Source: Neostapfia colusana
Taxonomy: Eukaryota; Streptophyta; Magnoliopsida; Poales; Poaceae
Direction of reading: 5' to 3'
Assembly: GCA_030760725.1 (NCBI GenBank)
Contig: JASWHV010000013.1
Span: forward strand, 39,714,699-39,778,698
DNA: 64,000 nucleotides
Numbering within the stretch: position 1 is the stretch's first letter; every line of letters begins with the position of its first letter. Positions 9,901 through 19,955 of this stretch are shown here, piece by piece. The translations under genes were made by a program, and so were the position numbers. The notes beneath the pieces were generated by a model. The model did not search any database. It was not told the DNA's origin and worked only from the letters and a program-made list of their open reading frames with translations.

Positions 9901-11432
9901 TGAAGTTGAACCTATATTGTACCTCACTCCTACAACTACAACCTTAGCGTCCACCCTGTCCTGGATGACCAGATTAAGAAGGCTCAACAGGAGGATGAAA
10001 AGTTAATGAAGATCAAGGAACAAACCGGTGAAGGCAAGGTACCAGACTTTAGAGTTGATAGAGATGGAATATTGTGGTTCAATAAACGGTTGTGTGTGCC
10101 TTCGCAAGGTCACTATCAGAATACGATCATGGATGAAGCTCATAACTCTGCCTACTCTATCCACCCTGGAGCCACAAAGATGTACGTGGATATTAAGCAG
10201 AAATATTGGTGGGTTGCATGAAGGGTGACATAGCCAAATTCGTGGCTTATTGTGATGTGTGTAGAAGGGTCAAAGCTGAGCATCAAAAGCCGAGTGCCCT
10301 ATTACAGCCCTTACCGATTCCCGTTTGGAAATGGGATGAGGTAGGAATGGATTTCATCACTGGCCTACCAAGGACCAAGAATGGTAATGACTCCATGTGG
10401 GTAGTGGTCGACCGTCTGACTAAAGTTGCACACTTTATTCCTGTGCGCACTACCTACAATGGGAATAAGCTGGCCAAGTTATACATAGACCGTATTGTGA
10501 AACTACATGGAGTACCCTCGAGGATAGTCTCAGATCGAGGTACTCAGTTTACGTCAAGGTTTTGGAGAAGTCTTCAAAAGGCACTTGGTACCAAGTTGGA
10601 CTTTAGTTCAGCATATCACCCTCAAACGGATGGTCAGACAGAGAGGATCAACCAAATATTGGAAGACATGTTGAGGGCCGCTGTTCTCACCTACGGTAAG
10701 GATTGGGAAGACAGTTTACCGTATGCCGAGTTCTCATACAACAACAGTTATCAGGCCAGCATCAAGATGTCACTGTATGAAGCCCTCTATGGAAGGAAGT
10801 GTCAAACCCCGCTCATGTGGTCAGAAGTTGGGGACCACATTGTGGAGCAACCAGACTTCATCTTGGCAGCAGAGGACAAGGTAGCGGAGATTCGAGCGAA
10901 TCTCAAGGCCGCCCAATCACGTCAGAAAAGCTACGCAGATAAAATGAGGCGTGAACTCAGTTTCCAAGCTAGAGATCATGTGTACCTTAAAGTATCTCCT
11001 ATCCGTGGCACGCGCAGATTCCAAGTACGTGGAAAGTTGGCACCATGGTACATCGGTCCTTTCTCAGTCCTAAAAAGGGTAGGATCAGTACACCTATGAG
11101 ATTCAGCTACCCGAAGAAATGTCAGGCATGCAAAACGTCTTCCACGTGTCACAGCTAAGAAAATGCCTACGGGTTCCCGAGGAACAGGTGGCACAAGAAA
11201 CACTAGACCTGCAAGATGATCTGCGCTACCAGGAGATGCCAGTAAAGATCTTGGAAACAGTCACCCGAAGGACACAGAGAAACACCATCACACTTTGTGG
11301 GGTCCAGTGGAGCAGACACTTAGAGGCCGAAGCTACTTGGGAAAGACAAGATGCATTGCGGACAGAGTTCCCCAAACTCTTTGCAGACCACTCGAATCTC
11401 AAGGACGAGATTCATCCTAAGTGGGGTAGGTC
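6960..11432 (+). pseudogene. gag-pol of element B, heavily disrupted
   Basis: Domains in order: gag capsid (EADDWLREIEMKLEVV; KEFMNLKQKG, 7109-7640), a zinc knuckle near 7888-7930 whose second Cys codon is now TGA, protease (LFDSGASHSFI, about 8130-8165), RT (8640-9360, with VVFIDDILV at 9061-9092), RNase H (SYASRQLRPHEQNYPTHDLE; TDHKSLKYIF, 9543-9870), integrase HHCC and DDE core (10130-10700), and a chromodomain-like end (EATWERQDALRTEFPKLF, 11330-11385). Frames shift near 8110, 9340, 9945, 10205 and 11085. More than ten internal stops are visible, for example 7307, 7649, 8623, 8716, 8830 and 9091. It cannot encode a functional polyprotein. Lineage from the C-terminal tail: Tekay-like chromovirus. 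Confidence 0.93.
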
Positions 11433-11577
11433 TATAATGCCTCATTTTTTATAAAGCTAATAAATCAGGGTTATAGAATTAACCACCAGACATGTTACGC
11501 ACACTCTTGGCTGATTTCAGATATGCCTTTCATCGAAACTGGTGCAGCCACCCTTCTACCTCTGCCTAAAGGCAACC

Positions 11578-12116
11578 CCCCCCTTTTCCTCTTCCTCCCT
11601 CATCCTCATCCATTCTACGAGAAACTTCTAGAACAACACATCACCCACCTCTTCCTCCTCCATCCTTATCTATTTGACGAGAAGCTTCCGGAATCAGCCC
11701 CCCACATACCTCTTCCTCCTTCATCCTTATCCATTCCACGAGAAGCTTTCGGAATCACCCTCACATACCCCTTCCTCATTCATCTTTATCCATTCTACGA
11801 GAAGCTTTCGGAATCAACCCCCACATACCCCTTCCTCTTCCATCCTTATCCATTTCACGGGAAGCTTCCGGAATCACCCCCCCACATACCCCTTCCTCCT
11901 TCATCCTTATCCATTCCACGAGAAGCTTCCAGAATCACCCCCACATACCCCTTCCTCCTCCATCCTTATCCATTTCACGAGAAGCTTCCGGAATCACCAC
12001 ATATCCCTTCCTCCTTCATCCTTATCCATTCCACGAGAAGCTTCCGGAACCACCCCTCACATATCTCTTTCTTCCCCATCCTTATCCACTCCACGAGAAG
12101 CTCCCGGAACATGCAT
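11578..12116 (+). repeat. CT-rich tandem array in U3 of LTR B, unit about 58-60 bp
   Basis: About nine units of the form CACATACCCCTTCCTCC..., CATCCTTATCCATTC, CACGAGAAGCTTCCGGAA, then TCACCCC. Units differ at several positions. Because the unit is close to a multiple of three, several frames stay open through it and give long Pro/His-rich ORFs (11523-12119 and 11674-12300); these are repeat artefacts. The array ends about 55 bp upstream of the TATA box. Confidence 0.85.
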
Positions 12117-12170
12117 TAATTACACCTCACCTACCTCTCCTTCCTCCATCCATATCCCTTCCCCCTTCAT

Positions 12171-12179
12171 CTATAAAAG
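12171..12179 (+). promoter_or_regulatory. TATA box of LTR B
   Basis: CTATAAAAGGGG just downstream of the CT-rich array. It is the best TATA match in this LTR, and the leader with the first donor-like site begins about 30 bp further on. Confidence 0.65.
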
Positions 12180-12673
12180 GGGCTTGGGAGCTCACTTTCT
12201 CCCCCGCCCCATTGAGCACCGGCGTTCACGTCTTCCCCCAACATCGATCTCTGACGAGGAACCCTCCCCACCAAGACCCGCCAAGCCACGACCAAGGTGA
12301 GCACCCCAACCTCCACTCTTCTTTCTGAGTCATCCCCCTTCTCCCTCTCCTCGGGTTTGGTCGCGACAACCCCGTGGCATGGCCGCCCTGCCGTGAAGTT
12401 GCTCAACTTCCTATATCCCTACCCAAAATTGGCAGCTTAATCGAGTGAGTCATAGCCTCGGCGTTCGATTTCTTACTCTCTGGCCAGCCTCCCCCGGTTT
12501 ACTCTCGCTGATTTGAGCCAAACCATAAGAAACCCTTTGATTGGCCTTAGACTAGATCTCATCCACACACAAAGATCACTTAATCCGATTCTTCTTATAA
12601 AAATCATCTAATATCATAATATAGTTAGTGCAAGCAAGTCTGAATGATGTATATTTGCTTGTGCGCGGTGTAG

Positions 12674-13644
12674 AACCAGTGCCAGAAGAGAACCCAGGGG
12701 AGCCAAGTGACCAAGAGCACGACGTGGCAGATGGTAGCGAAGGCAAGTTCCATCACCCCCTTTTTGATCATATTGCTCCTATCTGAGGTTCATCCATTGT
12801 GGCCAGTAGATTAGGCCTTTACATCGTTGAGAATGAGTTATTCGAGTGATAGAGTGTAAACATACTAGTTTCTCCTTTTGCAGCATATTGATATGATGAG
12901 ATTATGCATGATGATGTTGCCCTGTTTATGTTGCACGGTTGGGGAGAGCATGAGTTGAGACCGGAGTAGAATGGTTAGTGTTGTTGTAAGCGCTACCGTG
13001 GTGGTAGACTTACAGCGAGTACTATCAAGATGATAGGCTCATGGTTTGAGTATTGAGGCTGCCCTGGTGAGCCTTAAGGACCGAGTTGTTTTGACATCTC
13101 ATCTAACTTTCTTTAGTACGACCACATGACCCTGTATGGGCGGGGCTTAGCCTAACCCGGTGGCTAGCCCGACAGTCGTCCACAGTGGAGAGAGAGAGAA
13201 ATGCATTTATGAGTGAAAATTGAGATGATATTGAGATAAGTCATGACACTGGGTTGGGGACGACTGGTCTGGGTGATGTTTCGACTGGGTGTCGGTTATG
13301 GCGGGCTGTCTTTGATGGTCCGTGCGTGTGGGTACAGCGTACAACCTCTGCTGAGCATAGAATCCGTTCGGACGGCCGTGTCCTCGGCATAGGACAGGTT
13401 ATGGTGTGGTCCTAACAACTAGGAAGCCACCTGTTGTGAGAATAAGGTGAGATATGTCTCTGGATGGGTTATTTGGTTGCATTTAGTTGCATTAGGTTGC
13501 ATCACTCTTATTGTTGTGCATTGCATCTATGTTTGTTTCATTCCCCTCCCAAAGGGCGAGGTGGAGCCTGCTGAGTACTTTTGTACTCAACTGTTTCTTA
13601 TATCTTCAGAGGACCCTGACTTCAACCTGGAGGACTTCGAGTAG
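12674..13644 (+). other. Two-exon acidic peptide cassette in 3' LTR of B (predicted, spliced)
   Basis: First segment 12674-12742 (69 nt) follows GGTGTAG and ends AGCGAAG before GCAAGTTCC. It reads open and includes PVPEENPGEPSDQEHDVADG. Second segment 13610-13644 follows TATCTTCAG and reads DPDFNLEDFE then TAG. Joining across 12743-13609 (867 nt) keeps phase 1 and gives a Glu/Asp-rich junction. The 5' LTR copy of the last segment (5289-5323) is also open, with slightly different residues. Same donor type, phase and order as in LTRs A, C, E and F. Confidence 0.45.
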
Positions 13645-13877
13645 GGTCGCATCCACACCCAAGGTGTTACCATGGAACCATGTACGAGGAGGAGCTAGTC
13701 GTCCATGTTTTTATGTCGTTAGTCATCCTTATGTTAGTCCTTATTATTGTTGTACTAAAGTGTATGTCGTTATCTATATGGTTGTGGTTCCACTTGTGTT
13801 GTAATATTATGTATCGAACTCTGTTTCTGGCATAGTATTACATGTTTAATTCCGATCTTATGGGTCGGGACGCTTTA

Positions 13878-14046
13878 TAATATGAAAACGGTTTAGCCTT
13901 TTATCCGATCGTATCCGACCATTTTCATCCCTAGCATTAGCAGAACTGCCTCTAGGACGGCCTCGGGCTACAAAAACTTGACGGGCCAAGCTCACTCGCA
14001 AAGGCAAGGCCAATGGCGCTCAAACGCAAGATGACTCTTCTTGTTA
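13878..14046. other. Flank right of element B, nothing recognised
   Basis: Short non-coding stretch between the decayed end of element B and the first MITE-like element. No ORF, repeat or RNA gene is supported. Confidence 0.5.
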
Positions 14047-14577
14047 GGGCTGTCAATAAACGCTTTTTATAGGTTTGATTCGAGTTAGATTCAAATTTTA
14101 AACGAGCCAAGCTTGAGCTTGCATGTAAGCTCACAAGACTGATGAGCTCGAGGTCGAGTAGCTCTCATTTGTTGTTGTCATCCATGAGTTGTAACTACGA
14201 TATAAGTAGTTATATTGCTTCTCCGCTAAATGGTTATTTAACTATCCAACCCTATCAACAAAGTCTCCTGAAGTACGATTTTGATATAATGGTAGAAGTA
14301 AATGGTATAAATATCATTAACCTAATCTAAATTTATTGGACTATATTAGATGTACATGAGACCGATGATGTTAGATCTTTCAATAAAATTTTGAGGAGCG
14401 TAACTCGCTCGTGTTCAACTCATTCTAGACTTGATTTGAACCAATTTCTAAACGAGCCAAACTTGAGCTTGATCGTAGGATCATATGAAATTAGGCTCGA
14501 CTTGAGTTTGACTCGTTTTTTTATCAAACTCAAGCTTACAGAGGCAAACTCACTCGAGCTCAACTCATTGATAGCCC
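14047..14577. mobile_element. MITE-like inverted-repeat element, 531 bp
   Basis: The left end GGGCTGTCAATAA and the right end (reverse complement GGGCTATCAATGAG) are imperfect terminal inverted repeats. The flanks are TA on both sides (14045-14046 and 14578-14579). The interior repeats GAGCTCGAGC/AAACGAGCCAAGCTTGAGC-type motifs in both orientations, as in a foldback element. No coding capacity. Superfamily not assigned; a TA duplication would suit a Tc1/mariner-type family. Confidence 0.6.
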
Positions 14578-14594
14578 TACTACTGGTTGATATA

Positions 14595-14826
14595 GGGCAT
14601 GTTTGTTTTGAAGCCACAATTTGCTACATTTTGGTTCACAGTCACAACTGTAGCAATAATCCTTTCCATCTAACTAGGTCTCACATATTAATGACTCAAC
14701 AAAATGTGGTAATATTCTTTTATTCTTGCCAAGTTGTGGCTAAGAATTTGAGCACCTAACCTTGGTCAAGTTTGGTAAAATTTATGGCAACTAGTGACAA
14801 ACATAGTATATCAACCAAACATGCCC
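14595..14826. mobile_element. MITE-like element, 232 bp
   Basis: The left end GGGCATGTTTGTTTTG and the right end (reverse complement GGGCATGTTTGGTTGA) form terminal inverted repeats of about 12 bp. It starts 17 bp after the previous inverted-repeat element. The flanks (TATA and GTAA) give no clear duplication. Ends of the form GGGC.TGTTTGG are common in grass MITEs. Confidence 0.5.
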
Positions 14827-15190
14827 GTAATCTATCACTAACTCTGGCAGCGTTTCTTCTCCTGTCCCTAATTTTAAATTGCAGTGTTGGAATTCAAAAT
14901 TAACTGTAGATACGCAAGCTTCTTTAAAAAGTCCAAATTTGAACATGAATGACTTTAATGTATATAGCACACTATTGGTACCTTCACATTGTGTTTTATG
15001 GAATTTTCTCATGGGACCCTATGTTCTATTGGGCTTCACAGAAAAAGAATTCTTATAAGAATCAAATCCTACTGAATTCCACCACAAATCCATTCAAAAA
15101 GAGGCCTTAGAGCCAGGGTTCTAGGTCACTTTACTAGTTAATTGCTAACATCCCGTGATAGCACACAGATAACTTGCATGCATATAAATA
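14827..15190. other. Non-coding flank, nothing recognised
   Basis: AT-rich sequence without a supported ORF, repeat or RNA gene. The stretch near 15040-15120 resembles the end of another grass MITE, but no matching second end was found. Confidence 0.4.
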
Positions 15191-15397
15191 CTCTGTTCGT
15201 CCATATTATTTATCATCCTAGTTTTTTCCTATTTTTTCAATTTACTTATAATTTTCACCTTTTAATGTGTCTTTCTCTCTATTCAGTACATCTCCGTCTC
15301 TACTTTCACCTTTTTGTTTCTATGGATAAAACCTTTTCCACGCCTCCTTAATTTTTGTAGCTAGAGCCAAAACGACTTGTAAATTGCAACGGAGGGT
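15191..15397. mobile_element. Possible Stowaway-like MITE remnant
   Basis: The left end TACTCTGTTCGTCC and the right end GCAACGGAGGGTGC are degenerate matches to Stowaway termini (CTCCCTCCGT). They enclose about 200 bp of AT-rich sequence. Only the ends support the call. Confidence 0.35.
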
Positions 15398-15770
15398 GCA
15401 TGATCACCAGCTTATGGAAGTGACATAATTGAAGAAGTAACGGAGTTAATTTGCTCTTTTTCGTGGATCAATTCTCCTTCGCTGCCATTCCACTTCATCT
15501 TCTAAGCCGAACTCCTAGACCTGTTTTGGCATGGATTGTTTATCAACTTGTCCACAAAAATAGGAACAAGTGATGTCAAACACTAGAATTCTATAATATC
15601 ATATAAGTTCAGCAAATTCTGAGAAAGGACTAAAAAGGAAGCTATTTTCACCAGTTCATTCAATAAAGTGCTTCTGCACAGTATGATAGAGCACTTCAAG
15701 GGTGTCCACACAAAATAAAGGAATAAACAAAATATTACTGCAATTAATGGACCACATTTGCTTCTTTTTT
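15398..15770. other. Left flank of the CACTA element, nothing recognised
   Basis: AT-rich non-coding sequence up to the TTT duplication at 15768-15770. Joined to 55955 onward it represents the pre-insertion locus. No gene or repeat could be assigned. Confidence 0.45.
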
Positions 15771-16510
15771 CACTACAGGAAAACGATACATTTTCGTGGG
15801 CCAAACTTAATTTCGTCGGCCCCCACGAAATAAGAGTTATTATCGTGAACCAAAGGTCTGCACACAAAATTCCAAGTTATTTTCGTGGGTTTCGTCGAAA
15901 GCCCACGAAATTAAAGGCTAATTTAGTGTGCCGAAACTGGAACAAACGAAAATGCATTTATTTTCGTGGGTTTCTCAAAGGCACACGAAAATGAGATATT
16001 GTATTGTCGTGGGTAGAACAAGCTCACGAAAATAACTACATAAAATGACGCCCTGTCATCCCAATGTATATTCGTGGATCTGTGAGCTAGCTCACAAAAT
16101 TAGGTTATTTCGTGGGTTTCACCCCAGGGCACACAAAATTAGTTTATTAGCGTGGGTTTCCGGGCCCGGCACACAAAACAAGTTTAATTTCGTGGGTTTT
16201 CCTCCCAGGCACACGAAATTAAGTTTCTGTCAGGGCGGCTGCTGTCGGTCCGACATATTTTCGTGGGTGTGGAGCAGGAACACGAAATTAGGGTTATTTT
16301 CGTGGGTTTCCATTAAAGGCACACAAAATTAGGTTCTTTTTTGTGGGTTTCTGGGCCTGGCACACGAAACTAATTTATTTTCGTGGGTTGTCTTCGAGGC
16401 ATACGAAATTAGGTCAGTCGTGCGGGTGGATACTTTCGTGGGTTTCTGTACTTGGCACACGAAATTAATCTACTTTTGTGGGTTTGCTCGCCTGACACAC
16501 GAAAAGATGC
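15771..16510. repeat. 5' subterminal repeat array of the CACTA element
   Basis: A dozen or so units of about 50-65 bp. Each pairs TTTCGTGGG(TTTC) with a downstream CACACGAAATTA, so each unit is an imperfect foldback. In characterised CACTA elements, subterminal repeats bind the TNPA-type protein and are needed for excision; that role here is inferred by position. The terminal unit starts directly after CACTACAGGAAAACG. Confidence 0.85.
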
Positions 16511-16808
16511 CCGGTTTAACTAGGTAGCGCCCCGAGGCTGACTTAATTATGTGCGAAGCTGTCACACCCGGTTTTTCCGAAGAAACAACCAAGTGAATAT
16601 CACATGTATGCCAGGATCATTTTCTCATACATGTGATGACAAATAGTGAAGCATCATTTATTACAAGCCAGGTGTCGAATATAAGTAAGTCTTACATAGT
16701 AAATGTCTCGATGGACAATAATAAGTTCATCACAAGTAAATAAACTAGCAGCGGAATATTATTCTTTTAGGGCTCCATCACAGGCGTTGCCCGGGGGTCT
16801 TCATGAAC

Positions 16809-18020
16809 CTAAAAACCTTCCTCGGGTCTAAAATCTTGGTCATTATACACCACCTCATTATCTTGACCTGAGCAGCAATATAAACCAACAAATATGCAAG
16901 GTTGAGTACCAATGGCACTCAGCAAGTGTGGGAAAATTATATCATGCATGGCTAGAACAAGGAGAGGTTGAACTCATGGTTAAAGCACTACGCAATTAAT
17001 ACCTATCACCTTAGCTTATTAAGCACCTTCATTACTACATAGGTGAAATGGTCCCAATCTCCCATCCCATCATCCAATAACCATAACCATCATTTCCAAT
17101 GTTAAGCTCCCCGCTTAACTTCCAAAACCATCAATCCTCTAATCATGAATAAGTCCAGGCCGCTCTTAACCGTGAGCACGGCTGTCAAGACAGTTTTGAC
17201 TCTGCAGAGTTTGTACCACTGTACCCACAAGTAGTGATTTCATCCCCCGTTGCCGGGTGGACTAAAAGAACCTCCATTATGCCAGTGGCTACGTTCCACA
17301 TTCACACTTCCCAGGTGTGCGGCCAAGAGATCACTACGAAGCCTTTACAAAGGGATTCCCGACGAGCGTGGGCCCACTGAGGTTTCACCCCTAACAGCAT
17401 ACAAGAGGCTCCAACCCCGCTGCAGTGGCCCCCTCTTGAGCCTTGCGGTTCATATGGTAGTCCAGCTGACACCTATTCCCCGCGCCATCCAACACACCCA
17501 TACTACGCCGGGGATACACCTAATTAATTGGCCAAGCTGCCCCATCTCAGCATGTGGTTGGCACTGTAAAGCCGGGTTACATGCTCCATGAACCGGTCCT
17601 TAGGATCCAGGCAAGTACTAAACACAAACCCAAGTCTCGTGCACCCAGCACACAACCAAAACATCCAACTTGCCTTGATCCCTACCTCTACATAACTCAC
17701 AATGTCTCATTCAAGAGTATGGTAATATAAACTGATGATCTCATATCCCAAATATCCCATTCTAAGCATGGCTAAGCATATGCATGTAAATAAATGACAT
17801 GACAAAATAAATCCCAACCCAAGCTTCAAGGAAACAAGGCAATGCAATTCTAGGGAAAACTTCCTAGCATGGGTTTCATATTTCATTTGACAATGCAAAT
17901 AATTCTATCTACACATCCTAGCATAGGATCAAAGTGGTCAAGGACACTTGCCTCCTTCTTGCTGCTCTTGAAATTGGTAGTCCTGATCTTGGAAAAGGTT
18001 AACTTGCTCTTGAGCAGGTT
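16809..18020 (-). other. Two-exon acidic peptide cassette in 3' LTR of E (predicted, spliced)
   Basis: On the minus strand the first segment 18020-17952 (69 nt) follows GAAGTAG and ends AAGGAG before GCAAGTGTCC. It is open and includes VNLFQDQDYQFQEQQE. The second segment 16867-16809 follows GCTGCTCAG and reads QDNEVVYNDQDFRPEEGF then TAG. Joining across 17951-16868 (1084 nt) keeps phase 1. The identical pair lies in the 5' LTR at 27183-27115 and 26030-25972. The last segment resembles that of element B (DF.P..F at the end). The GC-rich leader exon, in the matching frame, is open for about 45 codons but has no ATG. Confidence 0.48.
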
Positions 18021-19483
18021 CTACTTCATACCATCACACATAGCAAAAGAAAAACAACAATCATAAGACATAGTTCACACTTCTACTTCATACAAACCAC
18101 ACATTTCATATTTATGAAATTCATTCACCCTTATATGTGTTGTGGTTACTTTATGTGTGTTAAGTTGTGGCTTGCATGCACTTTTAACCATGCATATATA
18201 TGATTCCTACTTTTGGTGTCCACATTTATACTTGCATACAATGTGCCTTCACAATTTCTATCAACCCTAAACTGAATTCTTTGTATTTTAGAAACTCCAT
18301 TTATCATCTACTAGTTGCTATATTTTCAGACTTATATTCCTATGCATAATTGTATATTTTATTATTAAATTAGTAATACACATCACCTAAACAGATTAGG
18401 TTCTGGTCCTAAATAATTTGAAATCATATTTTGACCATGGCTTATGATGTATACTATTTCATAATTATTTTCCCTATTTTTCTTTATCTATTCTTTACTT
18501 AAAAATGTGTCCCTATACTAATAAAATGTGAATAATAGATAAAACAGATTTATTTCAGCCCAAAAATATATTTTTATCTCACTCCAAAGTTTTCTAAGTA
18601 CTGAGAAAGTTTTTAATTAATTTTGACAATTATGCTTGTCCCCCTTTTAATTTTTAAACACTAGTTACATATTCAATTTTCTAAATTAAATTCTAAACAA
18701 GGCTAAAATAATGAATTCACCCCATTACAGGGTCTATAATATTATTTTCATAATTTCCAGGGGTCTATCTACACTTATCAGAGGTGTTTTTCCTAATTTC
18801 TATTAAGTCCAGGGGTTAAAACTGATTTTTAAATGGATTTACATGATTTTCTGGAGTTCCAGGGGCTAGATCTGAAGTTTCCGGGGCTAGCTCTCAATTC
18901 CAGAGAACCCCAGGGGGTAGCACGTAAGAATTCCAGTCTTTATAATGCGGGGCTGACGTGGTCCGTCCGATTTTAAACCGACGGCTGAGATTATAAGATC
19001 GAACCGGTACGCGGGGTTTTAAAGTCTACCGTGCGATTTAAAATAAACGGCGCACATGCGGCCACGTTGCTCCGATCGAGCGCGGGCGGCGCTGCCGGCG
19101 GCGCACGGCGGCGGGAAGCGGCGATCTCGCCGGAAAGTTTCGGATCCTCGAGAATTCTGCCCAGAACTGTGATCTTATGGCCTAGATCGGTAGAGGGGAG
19201 GTCAGGGATCTCACCTCGGGGGTTTTCTCGAGCTCGGGGGTCCTGGAAAGTGATCGGCGGCGAGGTCCGAGGCAAAACCACGGCGAAGCTCGTCGGCGTT
19301 GCGTTTACACCGTAACTCTCCGAGTTTTCTGCACCTGCAAAGTTCCCCGGAGGCGGTGGATCAAAACCAGCGAGTTAGATCAGAGTTTCCGAGCTTAGAT
19401 CGGCCAGAATTCACCGGCGAAGTCTCGGTGCTCACCGGAGTGAAAATCGGCGATCGCGTGAGGAAAACTGATCGGATCGGGGG

Positions 19484-19491
19484 TTTTTATA
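19484..19491 (-). promoter_or_regulatory. TATA box of 3' LTR E
   Basis: TATAAAAA on the minus strand, in the context GGCTATAAAAACCCCCG. The second copy is at 28647-28654 in the 5' LTR, where it would drive transcription of the element leftward. Confidence 0.65.
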
Positions 19492-19955
19492 GCCGGGGGA
19501 GGGCGGTGGGTCTGTTGTGATCGAGCTGGAGTCCTCTGGGACCAGAATTCGGCTGCGGGACGGGCTTTCCCGGTCGGTTGCGATTTCGCGCGCTCGGGAG
19601 AAAAGTCCGGGGTCGCGGGGGCTCGGGGTTAGGGATGACAGGCGGGTCCCACCTGTCGGTGAGAGAGAGCGCGGGCGCGCGCGGGGGCGGGCTGCGCGGG
19701 AGTAGCTGGGCCGGCTGGCGGGTTTCGGCCCACTGGCCGGTTTTTTTTCCCGTTTTCCTTTTTTTCTTTTTCCTTTTCTTTTCTGTTTTGAGTATAATTT
19801 GAATTCCAGTTTGAATTTGAATTTTTGCAAAACATGCAATACGTCCAAAAATTTTTAAATTCTCCTCTGAACATGGTTTGGGGTTTTGAATCAAAATTTG
19901 GGGTGTTACAGCTCTACCCCCCTTAAAAGAAATCTCGTCCTCGAGATTGGTGTTT

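Larger units (their letters stand above)
4482..13877 (+). mobile_element. Element B: decayed Ty3/gypsy chromovirus with an extra ORF before gag
   Basis: Order on the plus strand: partial 5' LTR (4482-5565), Met-tRNA primer site, ORF0 (5723-6580), AT-rich spacer, gag-pol with many stops and about five frameshifts (about 6960-11432), purine tract AAGTGGGGTAGG, and full 3' LTR (11433-13877). The 5' LTR is cut at its left edge because element A inserted there; the missing left part should lie upstream of A. The LTR termini have decayed (TG to TA at the start, CA to TA at the end of the 3' copy), which fits an old insertion. A 5-bp TSD cannot be tested because the left border is outside the window; the right flank is TAATA. 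Confidence 0.9.
11433..13877 (+). repeat. 3' LTR of element B (about 2445 bp)
   Basis: Follows the purine tract AAGTGGGGTAGG. It starts TATAATGCCTC (TG changed to TA) and ends GGGACGCTTTA (CA changed to TA). It contains a CT-rich tandem array (11578-12116), a TATA box (12171-12179), a leader with a donor ACCAAG|GTGAGCACC near 12297, and the cassette exons at 12674-12742 and 13610-13644. Confidence 0.88.
16560..19910 (-). repeat. 3' LTR of element E (3351 bp)
   Basis: Reads TGTAACACCCC...GGGTGTGACA on the minus strand. It carries a TATA box (19484-19491), a GC-rich leader with a donor CCCGAG|GTGAGATCC (exon edge at 19215), cassette exons at 18020-17952 and 16867-16809, and long AT-rich intervening sequence. 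The purine tract lies directly upstream at 19911-19928. Confidence 0.95.

Noticed and set aside
11523..12300. Overlapping 198- and 208-codon Pro/His/Ser-rich frames
   Set aside because: Both are readings of the CT-rich tandem array in LTR B; unit length near a multiple of three explains their openness.
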